Of a stretch of 10,793 nt of DNA, positions 1-5,972 are shown in pieces. Each line of letters begins with the position of its first letter. The stretch's first letter is position 1. The notes under the pieces are model-generated. The model made no database searches and was not told where the DNA came from. It saw only the letters and a program-made list of their open reading frames with translations. The DNA lies in assembly GCA_021161685.1 (NCBI GenBank), contig JAGHAD010000072.1:1-10793 (forward strand), given 5' to 3'. This DNA is from Thermoplasmata archaeon (GTDB lineage Archaea > Thermoplasmatota > E2 > DHVEG-1 > B18-G2). The position numbers were made by a program, and so were the translations under genes.

Positions 1-64
1 GGATTCGAACCCGCGACCACTGGCTTAGAAGGCCAGCGCCCTATCCAGGCTAGGCCACGCGCCC
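1..64 (-). tRNA. tRNA-Arg (UCU), 3' end cut off by the window edge
   Basis: Read on the minus strand, the gene begins at 64 with the acceptor strand GGGCGCG. It continues through a D arm, an anticodon stem CTGGC/GCCAG closing the loop CTTCTAA, and a T arm GCGGG-TTCGAAT-CC that runs off the window. The loop places TCT at positions 34-36, which reads AGA (Arg). The last bases of the T stem and the 3' acceptor strand lie outside, so 64 of about 77 bases are seen. It lies just downstream of rpoN on the same strand, with its own TATA-like box in between. No intron is visible in the part present. Confidence 0.93.
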
Positions 65-88
65 TAAAGAGGTGTATCTAATAAACAG

Positions 89-96
89 TTTAATAA
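89..96 (-). promoter_or_regulatory. TATA box of tRNA-Arg
   Basis: TTATTAAA on the minus strand is centred about 28 bases before the tRNA 5' end at 64, the usual archaeal TATA-to-start distance. The spacer between rpoN and the tRNA is AT-rich throughout, so the exact box is uncertain. No clear T-run terminator is seen after rpoN on the minus strand, so some read-through from the ribosomal operon is possible. Confidence 0.5.
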
Positions 97-116
97 ATTC
101 TGGTATTTTTAGTTAT

Positions 117-341
117 TTATTCATAAGGAGCAGCTTCTTCAAGCAGATCGACGTGCGTTAGCAACATCCTTCTGCAACAGTACCTCTCCACACCGAGATC
201 GTCCAATATTTCTTTCGGTGTTTCTTTTGGTTTCTCTCCAGCCTCAACAGCTCTTTTATACTCCTCATATCTCTTTTTGAATTCTTCATAGATCGATCCG
301 ATGACCTTTCCACATGTGAAACATCTCACGGGGATGATCAT
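117..341 (-). CDS. rpoN: DNA-directed RNA polymerase subunit N
   Basis: This is the small zinc-binding subunit N of archaeal RNA polymerase, the counterpart of eukaryotic Rpb10. It helps hold together the subunit D/L assembly platform. The 74-residue product opens [15 protein letters not shown] and ends around [14 protein letters not shown]. These carry the diagnostic CxxC (residues 7 and 10) and CC zinc ligands. At 74 residues it is slightly longer than many archaeal homologues, because of a charged stretch between about residues 25 and 45. The start is fixed by GGTGAT, which overlaps the rps9 stop a few bases upstream. It is last in the rpl18e-rpl13-rps9-rpoN operon. The usual next genes in many euryarchaea (rpoK, eno, rps2) do not follow directly; a tRNA-Arg does. 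Confidence 0.98.
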   Translation of the reverse strand: MIIPVRCFTCGKVIGSIYEEFKKRYEEYKRAVEAGEKPKETPKEILDDLGVERYCCRRMLLTHVDLLEEAAPYE

Positions 342-345
342 TAAA

Positions 346-750
346 TCACCTGTACGATTTTTGCCTCTTCTTTCTCGCTCCTCTACCTAGGGGCTTCTTT
401 GGCTCTTTCCTTCTAGGATCACTAACTAGCAAGCTTCTGTCAAACTGCAAATAAATTTCTTTCAACTTCTCATCACCGGTAAATTCCACCAGTCCTCTTG
501 CAATTGCGGTTCTAACTGCATATGCTTGCCCCATTACCCCTCCTCCTCTGACGTTAACATCGATGTCAACCGAATCTTTGTACTTCAAAGCTATCTCGAG
601 TGGTTCCATTATCTTCCACCTTGCAACTTCGGGCTGGTATATCTCGAGGGGAATGTTATTTATCCTTACCCTGCCTATCCCCCTCCTTATGGTGGCTCTT
701 GCAATAGCCGTTTTTCTCTTACCGGATGCAACGACCACCTTCTCGCTCAT
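346..750 (-). CDS. rps9: 30S ribosomal protein S9 (uS9)
   Basis: This is the small-subunit protein whose basic C-terminal tail reaches the P-site tRNA. The 134-residue product has the family start [16 protein letters not shown], a central [19 protein letters not shown] segment, and the very basic end [11 protein letters not shown]. The final SYR corresponds to the conserved K/R-R tail seen in archaeal and eukaryotic uS9 (S16). The start ATG overlaps the rpl13 stop as ATGA, so the two are translationally coupled. Length and order are typical, and nothing is missing. Confidence 0.98.
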   Translation of the reverse strand: MSEKVVVASGKRKTAIARATIRRGIGRVRINNIPLEIYQPEVARWKIMEPLEIALKYKDSVDIDVNVRGGGVMGQAYAVRTAIARGLVEFTGDEKLKEIYLQFDRSLLVSDPRRKEPKKPLGRGARKKRQKSYR

Positions 751-1163
751 TTCAATTTCGCCCCTAAAAATTCTGATAACTCTCCAACCGTTATATATCT
801 TAGTGGCGTCTTCTTCACGGATTCTATCGTTTCAAATTCAACCCCTTCAAATTCCTTTGGCACTCCAATGTAACATTTTAACCTCTTTAATGCTTCCCTA
901 CCCTTCGGTTGCTGATAAGGTAGCATACCCCTTACCGTTCTTTTAACGATTCTGTCAGCCCTCCTTGGAAAGTAAGGTCCCTTCCTGCTAGATCCTATCT
1001 CCCTTTTCTCCTTGTATCTCTCTTTGATACTATCTTTATCTCCCACGATGATGGCTTTTTCAGAGTTAACGATTGCTATTTCCTCTCCATTAAGTAACCT
1101 TTTCGCAACTATGCTTGCAAGCCGACCGAGTACAGCACCCGTAGCATCTACAACCGTTACCAT
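747..1163 (-). CDS. rpl13: 50S ribosomal protein L13 (uL13)
   Basis: Large-subunit protein uL13, an early assembly protein that binds 23S rRNA. The 138-residue product starts [16 protein letters not shown] and has the conserved [13 protein letters not shown] segment and the [21 protein letters not shown] block, where uL13 carries its GM(L)P signature. It sits 3 bases after the rpl18e stop and overlaps rps9 by 4 bases, inside the conserved archaeal rpl18e-rpl13-rps9-rpoN cluster. Length is normal for archaea. Confidence 0.98.
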   Translation of the reverse strand: MVTVVDATGAVLGRLASIVAKRLLNGEEIAIVNSEKAIIVGDKDSIKERYKEKREIGSSRKGPYFPRRADRIVKRTVRGMLPYQQPKGREALKRLKCYIGVPKEFEGVEFETIESVKKTPLRYITVGELSEFLGAKLK

Positions 1164-1166
1164 ACC

Positions 1167-1532
1167 CTATCCCACTATCCTAACACCACTTCCTTTAGGG
1201 TTAATCCTGACAAGCTCTTCTATGGATATACACTTACCTCCTACCCTTTCTATCTTATCCCTTGCTTTCCTAGAGAATTTCCAGGCGGCAACCGTTAGAC
1301 CTTTATTCAAATTTCCGCCCGATAAAACTTTTCCTGGAACAAGGGCGATTTCGCCATCCTTGACGCATTTCTCCAATTTACCAACATTGACCTCTGCCCA
1401 GTTTTTGAGCGATCTTTCTAGTCTTTCAGCTATGTCCTTCCATATGGGGGCATTGTTCTCGTGTGCTTTCTTTTTTAAATCCTGAATTAAGTTAATGAGT
1501 ATGGGATTGCTTTTCTTGATTTTCCTTGCCAT
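1167..1532 (-). CDS. rpl18e: 50S ribosomal protein L18e (eL18)
   Basis: This archaeal/eukaryotic large-subunit protein is distantly related to bacterial L15. The 121-residue product has the expected N-terminal KSNPILINLIQDLKKKA, the central ALVPGKVLSGG loop and the C-terminal INPKGSGVRIVG. It is the first gene of the ribosomal protein/rpoN operon. The start ATG at 1532 lies about 30 bases after a strong TATA box, so the transcript should have only a very short leader. Confidence 0.98.
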   Translation of the reverse strand: MARKIKKSNPILINLIQDLKKKAHENNAPIWKDIAERLERSLKNWAEVNVGKLEKCVKDGEIALVPGKVLSGGNLNKGLTVAAWKFSRKARDKIERVGGKCISIEELVRINPKGSGVRIVG

Positions 1533-1559
1533 AAGCTAGAGTTACTGAAATATCGAGGT

Positions 1560-1568
1560 ATTTATAAG
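1560..1568 (-). promoter_or_regulatory. TATA box of the rpl18e-rpl13-rps9-rpoN operon
   Basis: CTTATAAAT on the minus strand is preceded by an A-rich BRE-like stretch (CCAAAAC). It lies about 30 bases before the rpl18e ATG and predicts a transcript start close to 1538. The box lies just beyond the stop of the frameshifted gene at 1582, so the ribosomal operon has its own promoter rather than depending on the upstream operon. Confidence 0.75.
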
Positions 1569-1581
1569 GTTTTGGTCAACT

Positions 1582-1880
1582 TCAACTATCAGGGAACAGG
1601 TTAATTATGTATATCAGTACTTTATCAACTGCAACGGCTTCCGCATCTCCATAGTACGCTTCCACTATTATAACCTCTGGACTTGTAAGGTGAAGAGCCC
1701 TCTCATTCCATTTCCATTCGCCACACTTTACCAAAAACGATGTCTCCTCTAGAAAGTGCCGACGCAACTTCCGTCGCAAGCATTGTTGGCAGTAGAAACG
1801 CACCAGCTATTACCAACGCCAATAATTTCCACCTTACCCCCAATCATCGATATCCGTAATGCTTTTTTGACAAATCTCAT
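1582..1880 (-). pseudogene. Small exported protein gene broken by two apparent +1 frameshifts
   Basis: An ATG at 1880 overlaps the JAMM stop as ATGA and opens MRFVKKALRISMIG. Frame then appears to shift at a run of five G (1837-1841), after which a typical signal-peptide core is read (RWKLLALVIAGAFLLPTMLA, then TEVASALSRGDIV). A second shift at or just after a run of five T (1733-1737) leads into GEWKWNERALHLTSPEV, IIVEAYYGDAEAVAVDK and a stop after LFPDS. Removing one base from each run gives an intact product of about 98 residues. The only long single frame here starts at a GTG (1803). Its first part, rich in Arg and Cys, is most likely an out-of-frame reading of the signal-peptide region. 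The RGDIV...GEWKWNE pattern faintly recalls the N-terminal part of archaeal S-layer duplication domains, but I cannot assign a family. Pseudogene, sequencing error and a regulated slippery tract are all open. Confidence 0.55.
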
Positions 1881-2257
1881 ACAACCTCTATCTCTATCGG
1901 TTTGCCTCTCCAATCATAACCTTGCCACGATTCTTTATCAAAGGGCATTGCAACGATTATATGCACCCTTCCCTTCTTTGAAAAGAGCTCCAGGTCGGCT
2001 GGAGAAGGATAGAAGGAGTAGGATGGATGACTATGGACAGTCCCAACTATGGAGAAATCGATGGGCAACATGGATAGGTTAAAGATTGCATGGCTTTCCC
2101 CCTGTATGGTTCCAGGTATGATGAGGACTTCTATGATCGTTTTTCCCTGAGCTCTGAGCATCCCGGCGAATTCCCTGGGATAGCTTGATTTGGCACTCTC
2201 GAGAATGAAATCCAGGCATCTTTCTGTTATTTTCCATTTCTCCTCCTTTGCGATCAT
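1877..2257 (-). CDS. JAMM/MPN+ zinc metalloprotease (AfJAMM-like)
   Basis: A stand-alone JAMM-domain zinc peptidase of 126 residues. The catalytic set is all present: Glu29 in the REFAG segment, then HSHPSYSFYPSPADL, giving His75, His77, Ser85 and Asp88. From memory it aligns along its whole length with the Archaeoglobus fulgidus JAMM structure, including the LPIxxxxxGTVHSHPS and HIIVxxPxDxxSW blocks and the ELEVV-like C-terminus. Archaeal relatives such as Haloferax HvJAMM1 cleave isopeptide bonds to ubiquitin-like SAMP proteins; other small JAMM proteins act on sulfur-carrier proteins. The substrate here cannot be told. Its ATG overlaps the NAD kinase stop by one base (TAATG), and its stop overlaps the next gene as ATGA. 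Confidence 0.92.
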   Translation of the reverse strand: MIAKEEKWKITERCLDFILESAKSSYPREFAGMLRAQGKTIIEVLIIPGTIQGESHAIFNLSMLPIDFSIVGTVHSHPSYSFYPSPADLELFSKKGRVHIIVAMPFDKESWQGYDWRGKPIEIEVV

Positions 2258-3069
2258 TACCTTACCAGTTTTAACCTAACTGCCTGATAAAAAGATTCTC
2301 CAAATCTAATAAACCTAGCTCTTTTCTCCGATAACGTTACGCAAACTTTCTGGTTTGGCCTCATTGTGAAGTAATCCCTTCCATCTATTACAAGTTTCGC
2401 TTCTTTACTTTCCTCAGCGAGCTTCACGCAGATTCTTTTCCTGTATGGCACAATCCATGCTCTAGAGGATAGCTTAAATGGGGCAATCGGCGCTATGACA
2501 ACTCCCTCAACATTTGGATCTACAATTGGCCCACCAACGCTCAGAGCATATCCCGTTGCTCCGGTTGGAGTTGCTATTATCACGCCATCCGCCTTTAGAG
2601 ATTCGATGACCTCTCCATCAACAGAAATATCAAATTCTATAATTTTTGCTATATTGGCTGTCTGAACCGTTATTTCATTTGCAGCATCCGAAAGGCGCTT
2701 GCCATCGAGCACAACTTTGAGCTTTGCCCTTTCATCAACGTTGTACTTCCCTTCTACGATTTTCTTTAGTCCGTTTATCGCGTGATCGGCATCAACTTCT
2801 GTTAAAAAACCCATTGTAGAAGAATTAACTGCAAGTATCGGTTTATCAATTTCCTTTAGAGCAAAAAGGATGGTGCCATCTCCTCCAACCGTAATAACGA
2901 TATCTGCCTCTTCATTGAGCTCTTTTGTTGAGAAACCCTTTCCTCCCACTTGCTCGGCTATTTTCTTTTCAAGATAAATTTCACCTTTCCCTTCCAAGAA
3001 TTTCATTATTTTCCTCGCCACTTCTTCAGCTCTTTTATCGTTTGGCTTAACCACGAGCCCCCACTTCAT
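2257..3069 (-). CDS. nadK: NAD(+)/NADH kinase
   Basis: Phosphorylates NAD+ to NADP+ and so supplies the cell's NADP(H) pool. From the ATG at 3069 the product has 270 residues. It carries the family's GGDGT motif (about residues 62-66, catalytic Asp), the NSSTMGFLTE segment, the AxNE motif (AANEITV) and the glycine-rich ADGVIIATPTGATGYALS block that forms the active site. Full length for archaeal NADK. A TTG two codons upstream (3075) overlaps the preceding stop and is a possible alternative start; the ATG is preferred because it follows AAGGG at reasonable spacing. Placement directly after geranylgeranyl reductase suggests, but does not prove, that NADPH supply to lipid reduction is the shared theme. 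Confidence 0.95.
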   Translation of the reverse strand: MKWGLVVKPNDKRAEEVARKIMKFLEGKGEIYLEKKIAEQVGGKGFSTKELNEEADIVITVGGDGTILFALKEIDKPILAVNSSTMGFLTEVDADHAINGLKKIVEGKYNVDERAKLKVVLDGKRLSDAANEITVQTANIAKIIEFDISVDGEVIESLKADGVIIATPTGATGYALSVGGPIVDPNVEGVVIAPIAPFKLSSRAWIVPYRKRICVKLAEESKEAKLVIDGRDYFTMRPNQKVCVTLSEKRARFIRFGESFYQAVRLKLVR

Positions 3070-3071
3070 GT

Positions 3072-4253
3072 TCAACCCTTAACAAAAGGTATCAGCTTGA
3101 CAAACAGGGAAGGATGTTTTTTAACAAGTGCCTTTATCAGCCCTTTCGTGCTAAATTCATCGAAATTGTAATCTTTTAAGGAATCTGCAAATTTATCAAG
3201 GGTTTTATCATCTAGATCTAGCATGAGCTCCTTAACTTTGTAATTCCTCTCCAGTTTTTTGCCAATCCTCTCTTTCCACATCCTCTCGTACCTCATGAGA
3301 AATTCTTCGCTGAAATTCTGCTCATTTACTGCTTCCGCAATGACCTCTCCGGCTATCTTTCCCACTTCTAGACAGTGAGTCAGTCCACCTCCAGTTAAGG
3401 GATCAACCTGCCTCGCGGCATCTCCAACCAAGATGAGGTTATCCTCTACCGTTTTTATCGGTAAAGATACTGGAACTGCCCCGGCGAGCACCCTTAAAGG
3501 CTGACCTTTCCTTAACCTTGGATCCGATTTTATAAAATCATCAAGTAATTTTTTGGCGAGTCCAGGCCGACTCAAACTCCCTAGAACCCCTATACCAACA
3601 TTTGCTACATCCTTACCTTTTGGGAATACCCATATGTAGCCTCCAGGAGCAATCTTTTTACCAAGGAAAAAGTCTGTAAATGGATCTTCGCAATCTACGT
3701 TCGCTAGGGTATACTGTAAACAGCTTTCGATGTCCTTTGGCTTCAAAGTTGTATCTATGCCAGCCCATTTTCCGACATTTGATTCTACCCCATCAGCTCC
3801 AACCACGATATCAGCTTCTATCTCCAATTTCTCATTAAAGTGCATAGCCTTTACTCCCTTTATCCTACCATCTTCTTTTATCAATCCAACGGCCTTTGTA
3901 TTCATCATGTACTCGGCGCCAGCCTTCATCGCTTTTCTCGCAAGCTCCTGATCGAACAAATCCCTATGTATCACATATCCAGTTTCATTTCCAGCCTTTT
4001 CCGCAGAAAGCTTAACCATGGTTTTGTTTGGCGAGTATATTCTTGCACCATCCATTTCTCTAGATATCCAATTCCTGCCATCGAGCATCCCCCACGAGTC
4101 AATTTTTTTACTTATTCCCTCTCCACAGAGCACCGGAACACCTATTTCTTTCCTCCTCTCAATAACTAGAACCTTTGCTCCTCCTTCAGCAGCGAACCTA
4201 GCGGTTACACTTCCCGCAGGCCCTCCACCTACTACAACCACATCATATTTCAT
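3072..4253 (-). CDS. Geranylgeranyl reductase family FAD protein (digeranylgeranylglycerophospholipid reductase)
   Basis: An FAD-dependent reductase that saturates the isoprenoid double bonds of archaeal membrane lipids. The 393-residue product begins MKYDVVVVGGGPAG with the dinucleotide-binding GxGxxG. It has the family motif CGEGIS near residue 43 (cysteine near the flavin), GADGVES near 152, GGYIWVFPKG near 205, and the second FAD motif GDAARQVDPLTGGG (277-290). A longer upstream reading to 4319 exists but only reads the ferredoxin gene out of frame. The ATG at 4253 overlaps the ferredoxin stop as ATGA and gives the normal family N-terminus. The adjacent ferredoxin is a likely electron donor. 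Some family members reduce geranylgeranyl groups on other molecules, so the exact substrate is inferred. Confidence 0.93.
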   Translation of the reverse strand: MKYDVVVVGGGPAGSVTARFAAEGGAKVLVIERRKEIGVPVLCGEGISKKIDSWGMLDGRNWISREMDGARIYSPNKTMVKLSAEKAGNETGYVIHRDLFDQELARKAMKAGAEYMMNTKAVGLIKEDGRIKGVKAMHFNEKLEIEADIVVGADGVESNVGKWAGIDTTLKPKDIESCLQYTLANVDCEDPFTDFFLGKKIAPGGYIWVFPKGKDVANVGIGVLGSLSRPGLAKKLLDDFIKSDPRLRKGQPLRVLAGAVPVSLPIKTVEDNLILVGDAARQVDPLTGGGLTHCLEVGKIAGEVIAEAVNEQNFSEEFLMRYERMWKERIGKKLERNYKVKELMLDLDDKTLDKFADSLKDYNFDEFSTKGLIKALVKKHPSLFVKLIPFVKG

Positions 4254-4441
4254 ACGGCATCGACCTTCCCTATGGCTCCCACTGGACAAAAGTTTATGCA
4301 GATACCACAACCTATGCATGCACTATCGTTAATATGAGCCTTTCCTTCAACCATTCTTATGGCATCCTGATTACAGATCGCTATACAGCCACCGCACGAC
4401 AGGCAAACTTCCCTATTAACTTTCGCTTTATGCCTTACCAT
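4250..4441 (-). CDS. Two-[4Fe-4S] ferredoxin
   Basis: A 63-residue electron carrier with two CxxCxxCxxxC cluster motifs: CLSCGGCIAIC (Cys13, 16, 19, 23) and CIGCGICINFC followed by Pro53 (Cys42, 45, 48, 52). The first motif has Asn rather than the usual Pro after its last cysteine. The gene overlaps the end of the DUF99 gene by 14 bases and the start of the geranylgeranyl reductase gene by 4 bases. That tight coupling makes it the probable electron donor of the reductase. The start ATG (4441) follows GGGGCGA at acceptable spacing. Confidence 0.95.
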   Translation of the reverse strand: MVRHKAKVNREVCLSCGGCIAICNQDAIRMVEGKAHINDSACIGCGICINFCPVGAIGKVDAV

Positions 4442-5000
4442 GGGACTCGCCCCTTACTATGCCAGATGCAATGAGATGAGCAACTCTTAAAGGTTCTGGT
4501 ATTACGCCTCTGATCGTGGATATCCTGATAATTTCCTTAGCATCATTTTCTTGTATTCCAGCCAGAGCAACATAGATCGGGCTGTGAGATGTTTCAAATT
4601 TAAGCAGATGATTTTCCTCTATCACTCTCCACTTCTCTTCCCAGTTATCGAATTTCCTTTGAAGCGTTTCCTTCATTTTATTGAGATCCGGTAGATCTCT
4701 GGTTATCGTTATAACCGGTATCTTTGTCCTTCTATACAATTCCCTTATGTCAACGATGTTAAATCCCCCAAGTGCTATTCCATCAAGCATGGTAACTTTC
4801 ACTTGATCATGGTATCTCGAACCGTTTATCATATTGACAAGAACCTTAGTCGAGTCATCTCCATCAACTTCAACCTCTCCCTTTAAAATCCCTTCTATAT
4901 ATCCACTTCCTCTCATTACGACGCCTATCACCACTACCTTTTCCTGATCAAAACTGAATGGACCATCGTCTATACCTAGAACTCTTATTTCCTTTTTCAT
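4428..5000 (-). CDS. DUF99 (UPF0215) family protein
   Basis: An archaeal protein of unknown cellular role. The family has been related in fold to endonuclease V (RNase H-like), but no activity is established for it as far as I know. The 190-residue product starts MKKEIRVLGIDDGPF, the family signature with two conserved Asp. It continues with a VVxIGVVMRGSGYIEGIL strand region and a central MLDGIALGGFNIVDI motif typical of DUF99, then PVITITRDLPDL. A TTG at 5024 could add eight residues. The ATG at 5000 is preferred because it gives the usual N-terminus and leaves a short leader after the likely TATA box. First gene of the operon that runs down to 1582. Confidence 0.88.
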   Translation of the reverse strand: MKKEIRVLGIDDGPFSFDQEKVVVIGVVMRGSGYIEGILKGEVEVDGDDSTKVLVNMINGSRYHDQVKVTMLDGIALGGFNIVDIRELYRRTKIPVITITRDLPDLNKMKETLQRKFDNWEEKWRVIEENHLLKFETSHSPIYVALAGIQENDAKEIIRISTIRGVIPEPLRVAHLIASGIVRGESHGKA

Positions 5001-5040
5001 TTTCCGCTCAAAATTCGTAACCAACTAGAAATAATTTTTC

Positions 5041-5048
5041 GTTATATT
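5041..5048 (-). promoter_or_regulatory. Probable TATA box of the DUF99-ferredoxin-GGR-nadK-JAMM operon
   Basis: AATATAAC on the minus strand predicts transcription starting around 5020, some 20 bases before the DUF99 ATG. It is the only plausible promoter seen for the whole run of overlapping genes down to 1582, since the downstream junctions overlap and leave no room for one. It shares the intergenic space with the divergent tRNA-Leu promoter. Confidence 0.45.
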
Positions 5049-5074
5049 GCGAAAGATGCTGGAGAGAGATTGTA

Positions 5075-5082
5075 TTTAAATA
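5075..5082 (+). promoter_or_regulatory. TATA box of tRNA-Leu
   Basis: TTTAAATA is centred about 28 bases before the tRNA 5' end at 5107, and purine-rich sequence (GGAGAGAGAT) precedes it. The match to the archaeal TATA consensus and the spacing are both good for a stable-RNA promoter. Confidence 0.75.
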
Positions 5083-5106
5083 GTAGATAACAAATTTATT
5101 ATTAGT

Positions 5107-5191
5107 GCAGGGGTACCCGAGCCTGGTCTAAGGGGCAGGGCTTAGGACCCTGTGGCGTAGGCCTTCGTGCGTTCGAATCGCACCCCCTGCA
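5107..5191 (+). tRNA. tRNA-Leu (UAG)
   Basis: A complete class II tRNA of 85 bases. The acceptor stem is GCAGGGG (5107-5113) with CCCCTGC (5184-5190), and the discriminator base is A at 5191. The anticodon stem CAGGG/CCCTG closes the loop CTTAGGA, placing TAG at 34-36 (reads CUA and, by wobble, other CUN codons). A long variable arm follows (about GGCGTAGGCC, 5152-5163). The T arm is GTGCG-TTCGAAT-CGCAC (5167-5183). The 3' CCA is not encoded and no intron is present. A T-run follows immediately. Confidence 0.97.
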
Positions 5192-5197
5192 TTTTTT
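5192..5197 (+). terminator. T-run terminator after tRNA-Leu
   Basis: Six consecutive T directly follow the discriminator base of the tRNA. Short T-runs without a required hairpin are the common intrinsic stop signal for archaeal RNA polymerase, so this is the likely 3' end signal of the tRNA transcript. Confidence 0.5.
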
Positions 5198-5254
5198 GCC
5201 ATAACTTAAATTTCAAATCAAAATCTGTTCCTATACATAGAGGTATGCGATACG

Positions 5255-5263
5255 ATATAAAAA
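5255..5263 (+). promoter_or_regulatory. TATA box of the UPF0200 gene
   Basis: ATATAAAAA lies about 28 bases before the ATG at 5287. Transcription should therefore begin within a few bases of the start codon, giving a leaderless or nearly leaderless mRNA. No ribosome binding site is seen upstream of the ATG, which agrees with this. Confidence 0.65.
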
Positions 5264-5286
5264 CATGAAAGATTTTCCAAGGTTGT

Positions 5287-5823
5287 ATGAAAGTGATAGC
5301 CTTTACTGGCATGCCCGGCTCCGGGAAAAGCGAGGCTGTGAAAGTAGCGAAGGAAATGGGTATATCGGTTGTCAGAATGGGTGATTGCGTGTGGGAAGAG
5401 GTTAAAAGAAGGGGGCTGGAAATTAACGATGAGAATGTTGGGAGAATAGCTGATGAGATGAGAGAAAAATATGGTAAGGATATATGGGCGAGGAGAACTT
5501 TTGAGAAGATAGATCGATCTTGGAATAAAGTGGTTATAGATGGAATAAGAAGTGCGGAAGAAGTTGATTTCTTTCGGAAAAAGGTTGGAAAGGACTTTTT
5601 GCTAGTGGCGATTCACGCATCTCCAGAGACAAGATATGATAGGATGTTAAAAAGGAAGAGAAAGGACGATAGTTTGAGCATACAAGACTTAAAAATAAGG
5701 GATGAAAGGGAACTCAAATGGGGTATTGGAGCGGTCATAGCTCTTGCAGATGTAATTATAATAAACGAGGGATCACTGGAAAATTTTCACTCAGAAATAA
5801 GGAAGCTGTTGAAAGATCTCTAG
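5287..5823 (+). CDS. UPF0200 family P-loop nucleotide kinase-like protein
   Basis: A 178-residue P-loop protein of the archaeal UPF0200 family, related to nucleotide kinases and often auto-annotated as a dephospho-CoA kinase. It starts MKVIAFTGMPGSGKSEA with the Walker A GMPGSGKS at residues 8-15. It has VVIDGIRSAEEVDFFR in the centre, where kinases of this group bind substrate, and a basic lid-like stretch RYDRMLKRKRKDD. A NEGSLENFHSEI segment lies near the C-terminus. The true substrate is unknown to me; archaeal dephospho-CoA kinase activity has been assigned to a different family (DUF359). Length is typical. Its TAG stop shares the bases CTAG with the stop of the convergent zinc-ribbon gene. 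Confidence 0.85.
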   Translation: MKVIAFTGMPGSGKSEAVKVAKEMGISVVRMGDCVWEEVKRRGLEINDENVGRIADEMREKYGKDIWARRTFEKIDRSWNKVVIDGIRSAEEVDFFRKKVGKDFLLVAIHASPETRYDRMLKRKRKDDSLSIQDLKIRDERELKWGIGAVIALADVIIINEGSLENFHSEIRKLLKDL

Positions 5824-5972
5824 TCCAAAGGAAATTCAAAATGACACCTTGGGCATCTCGCAAATCCACAGCTTTCTATGGCTGAGGAAGGACAACCTTT
5901 GCATGCAAAGATTCTTCCATAACTTAGGTCAAAACGAAAGCCACACTTTGGGCACGTTAGGAGCTTTTTCAT
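5820..5972 (-). CDS. Small zinc-ribbon protein (50 residues)
   Basis: A short gene that is easy to miss. From the ATG at 5972 it reads MKKLLTCPKCGFRF, then DLSYGRIFACKGCPSS, AIESCGFARCPRCHFEF and ends PLD. Seven cysteines fall in CPKC (7, 10), CKGC (24, 27), a lone Cys35 and CPRC (40, 43), plus His44. This suggests one or two zinc sites or a small Fe-S protein. The ATG overlaps the DUF1858 stop as ATGA, so the two genes are translationally coupled. The even cysteine spacing, the frame staying open exactly between coupled ATGA and a stop, and the shared CTAG with the convergent gene all argue it is real. No named family recognised; a role in metal or redox handling with DUF1858 is inference. 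Confidence 0.8.
   Translation of the reverse strand: MKKLLTCPKCGFRFDLSYGRIFACKGCPSSAIESCGFARCPRCHFEFPLD

Noticed and set aside
526..1485. Plus-strand open frames opposite rps9, rpl13 and rpl18e
   Set aside because: Opposite strand of conserved ribosomal protein genes; composition rich in Ser/Pro/Leu is typical of antisense readings.
1582..1803. Single-frame 73-residue gene starting with GTG
   Set aside because: Its first 25 residues are an Arg/Cys-rich reading of what is a clear signal-peptide core in another frame; only its C-terminal half looks like real protein. Treated as part of the frameshifted gene.
4254..4319. 22-residue N-terminal extension of the geranylgeranyl reductase
   Set aside because: It is the ferredoxin gene read out of frame; the family's usual N-terminus begins at the coupled ATG at 4253.
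5231..5253. Small dyads (CTATACATAG, GTATGCGATAC) before the UPF0200 promoter
   Set aside because: Arms of only four bases in AT-rich sequence; expected by chance and with no partner regulator nearby.
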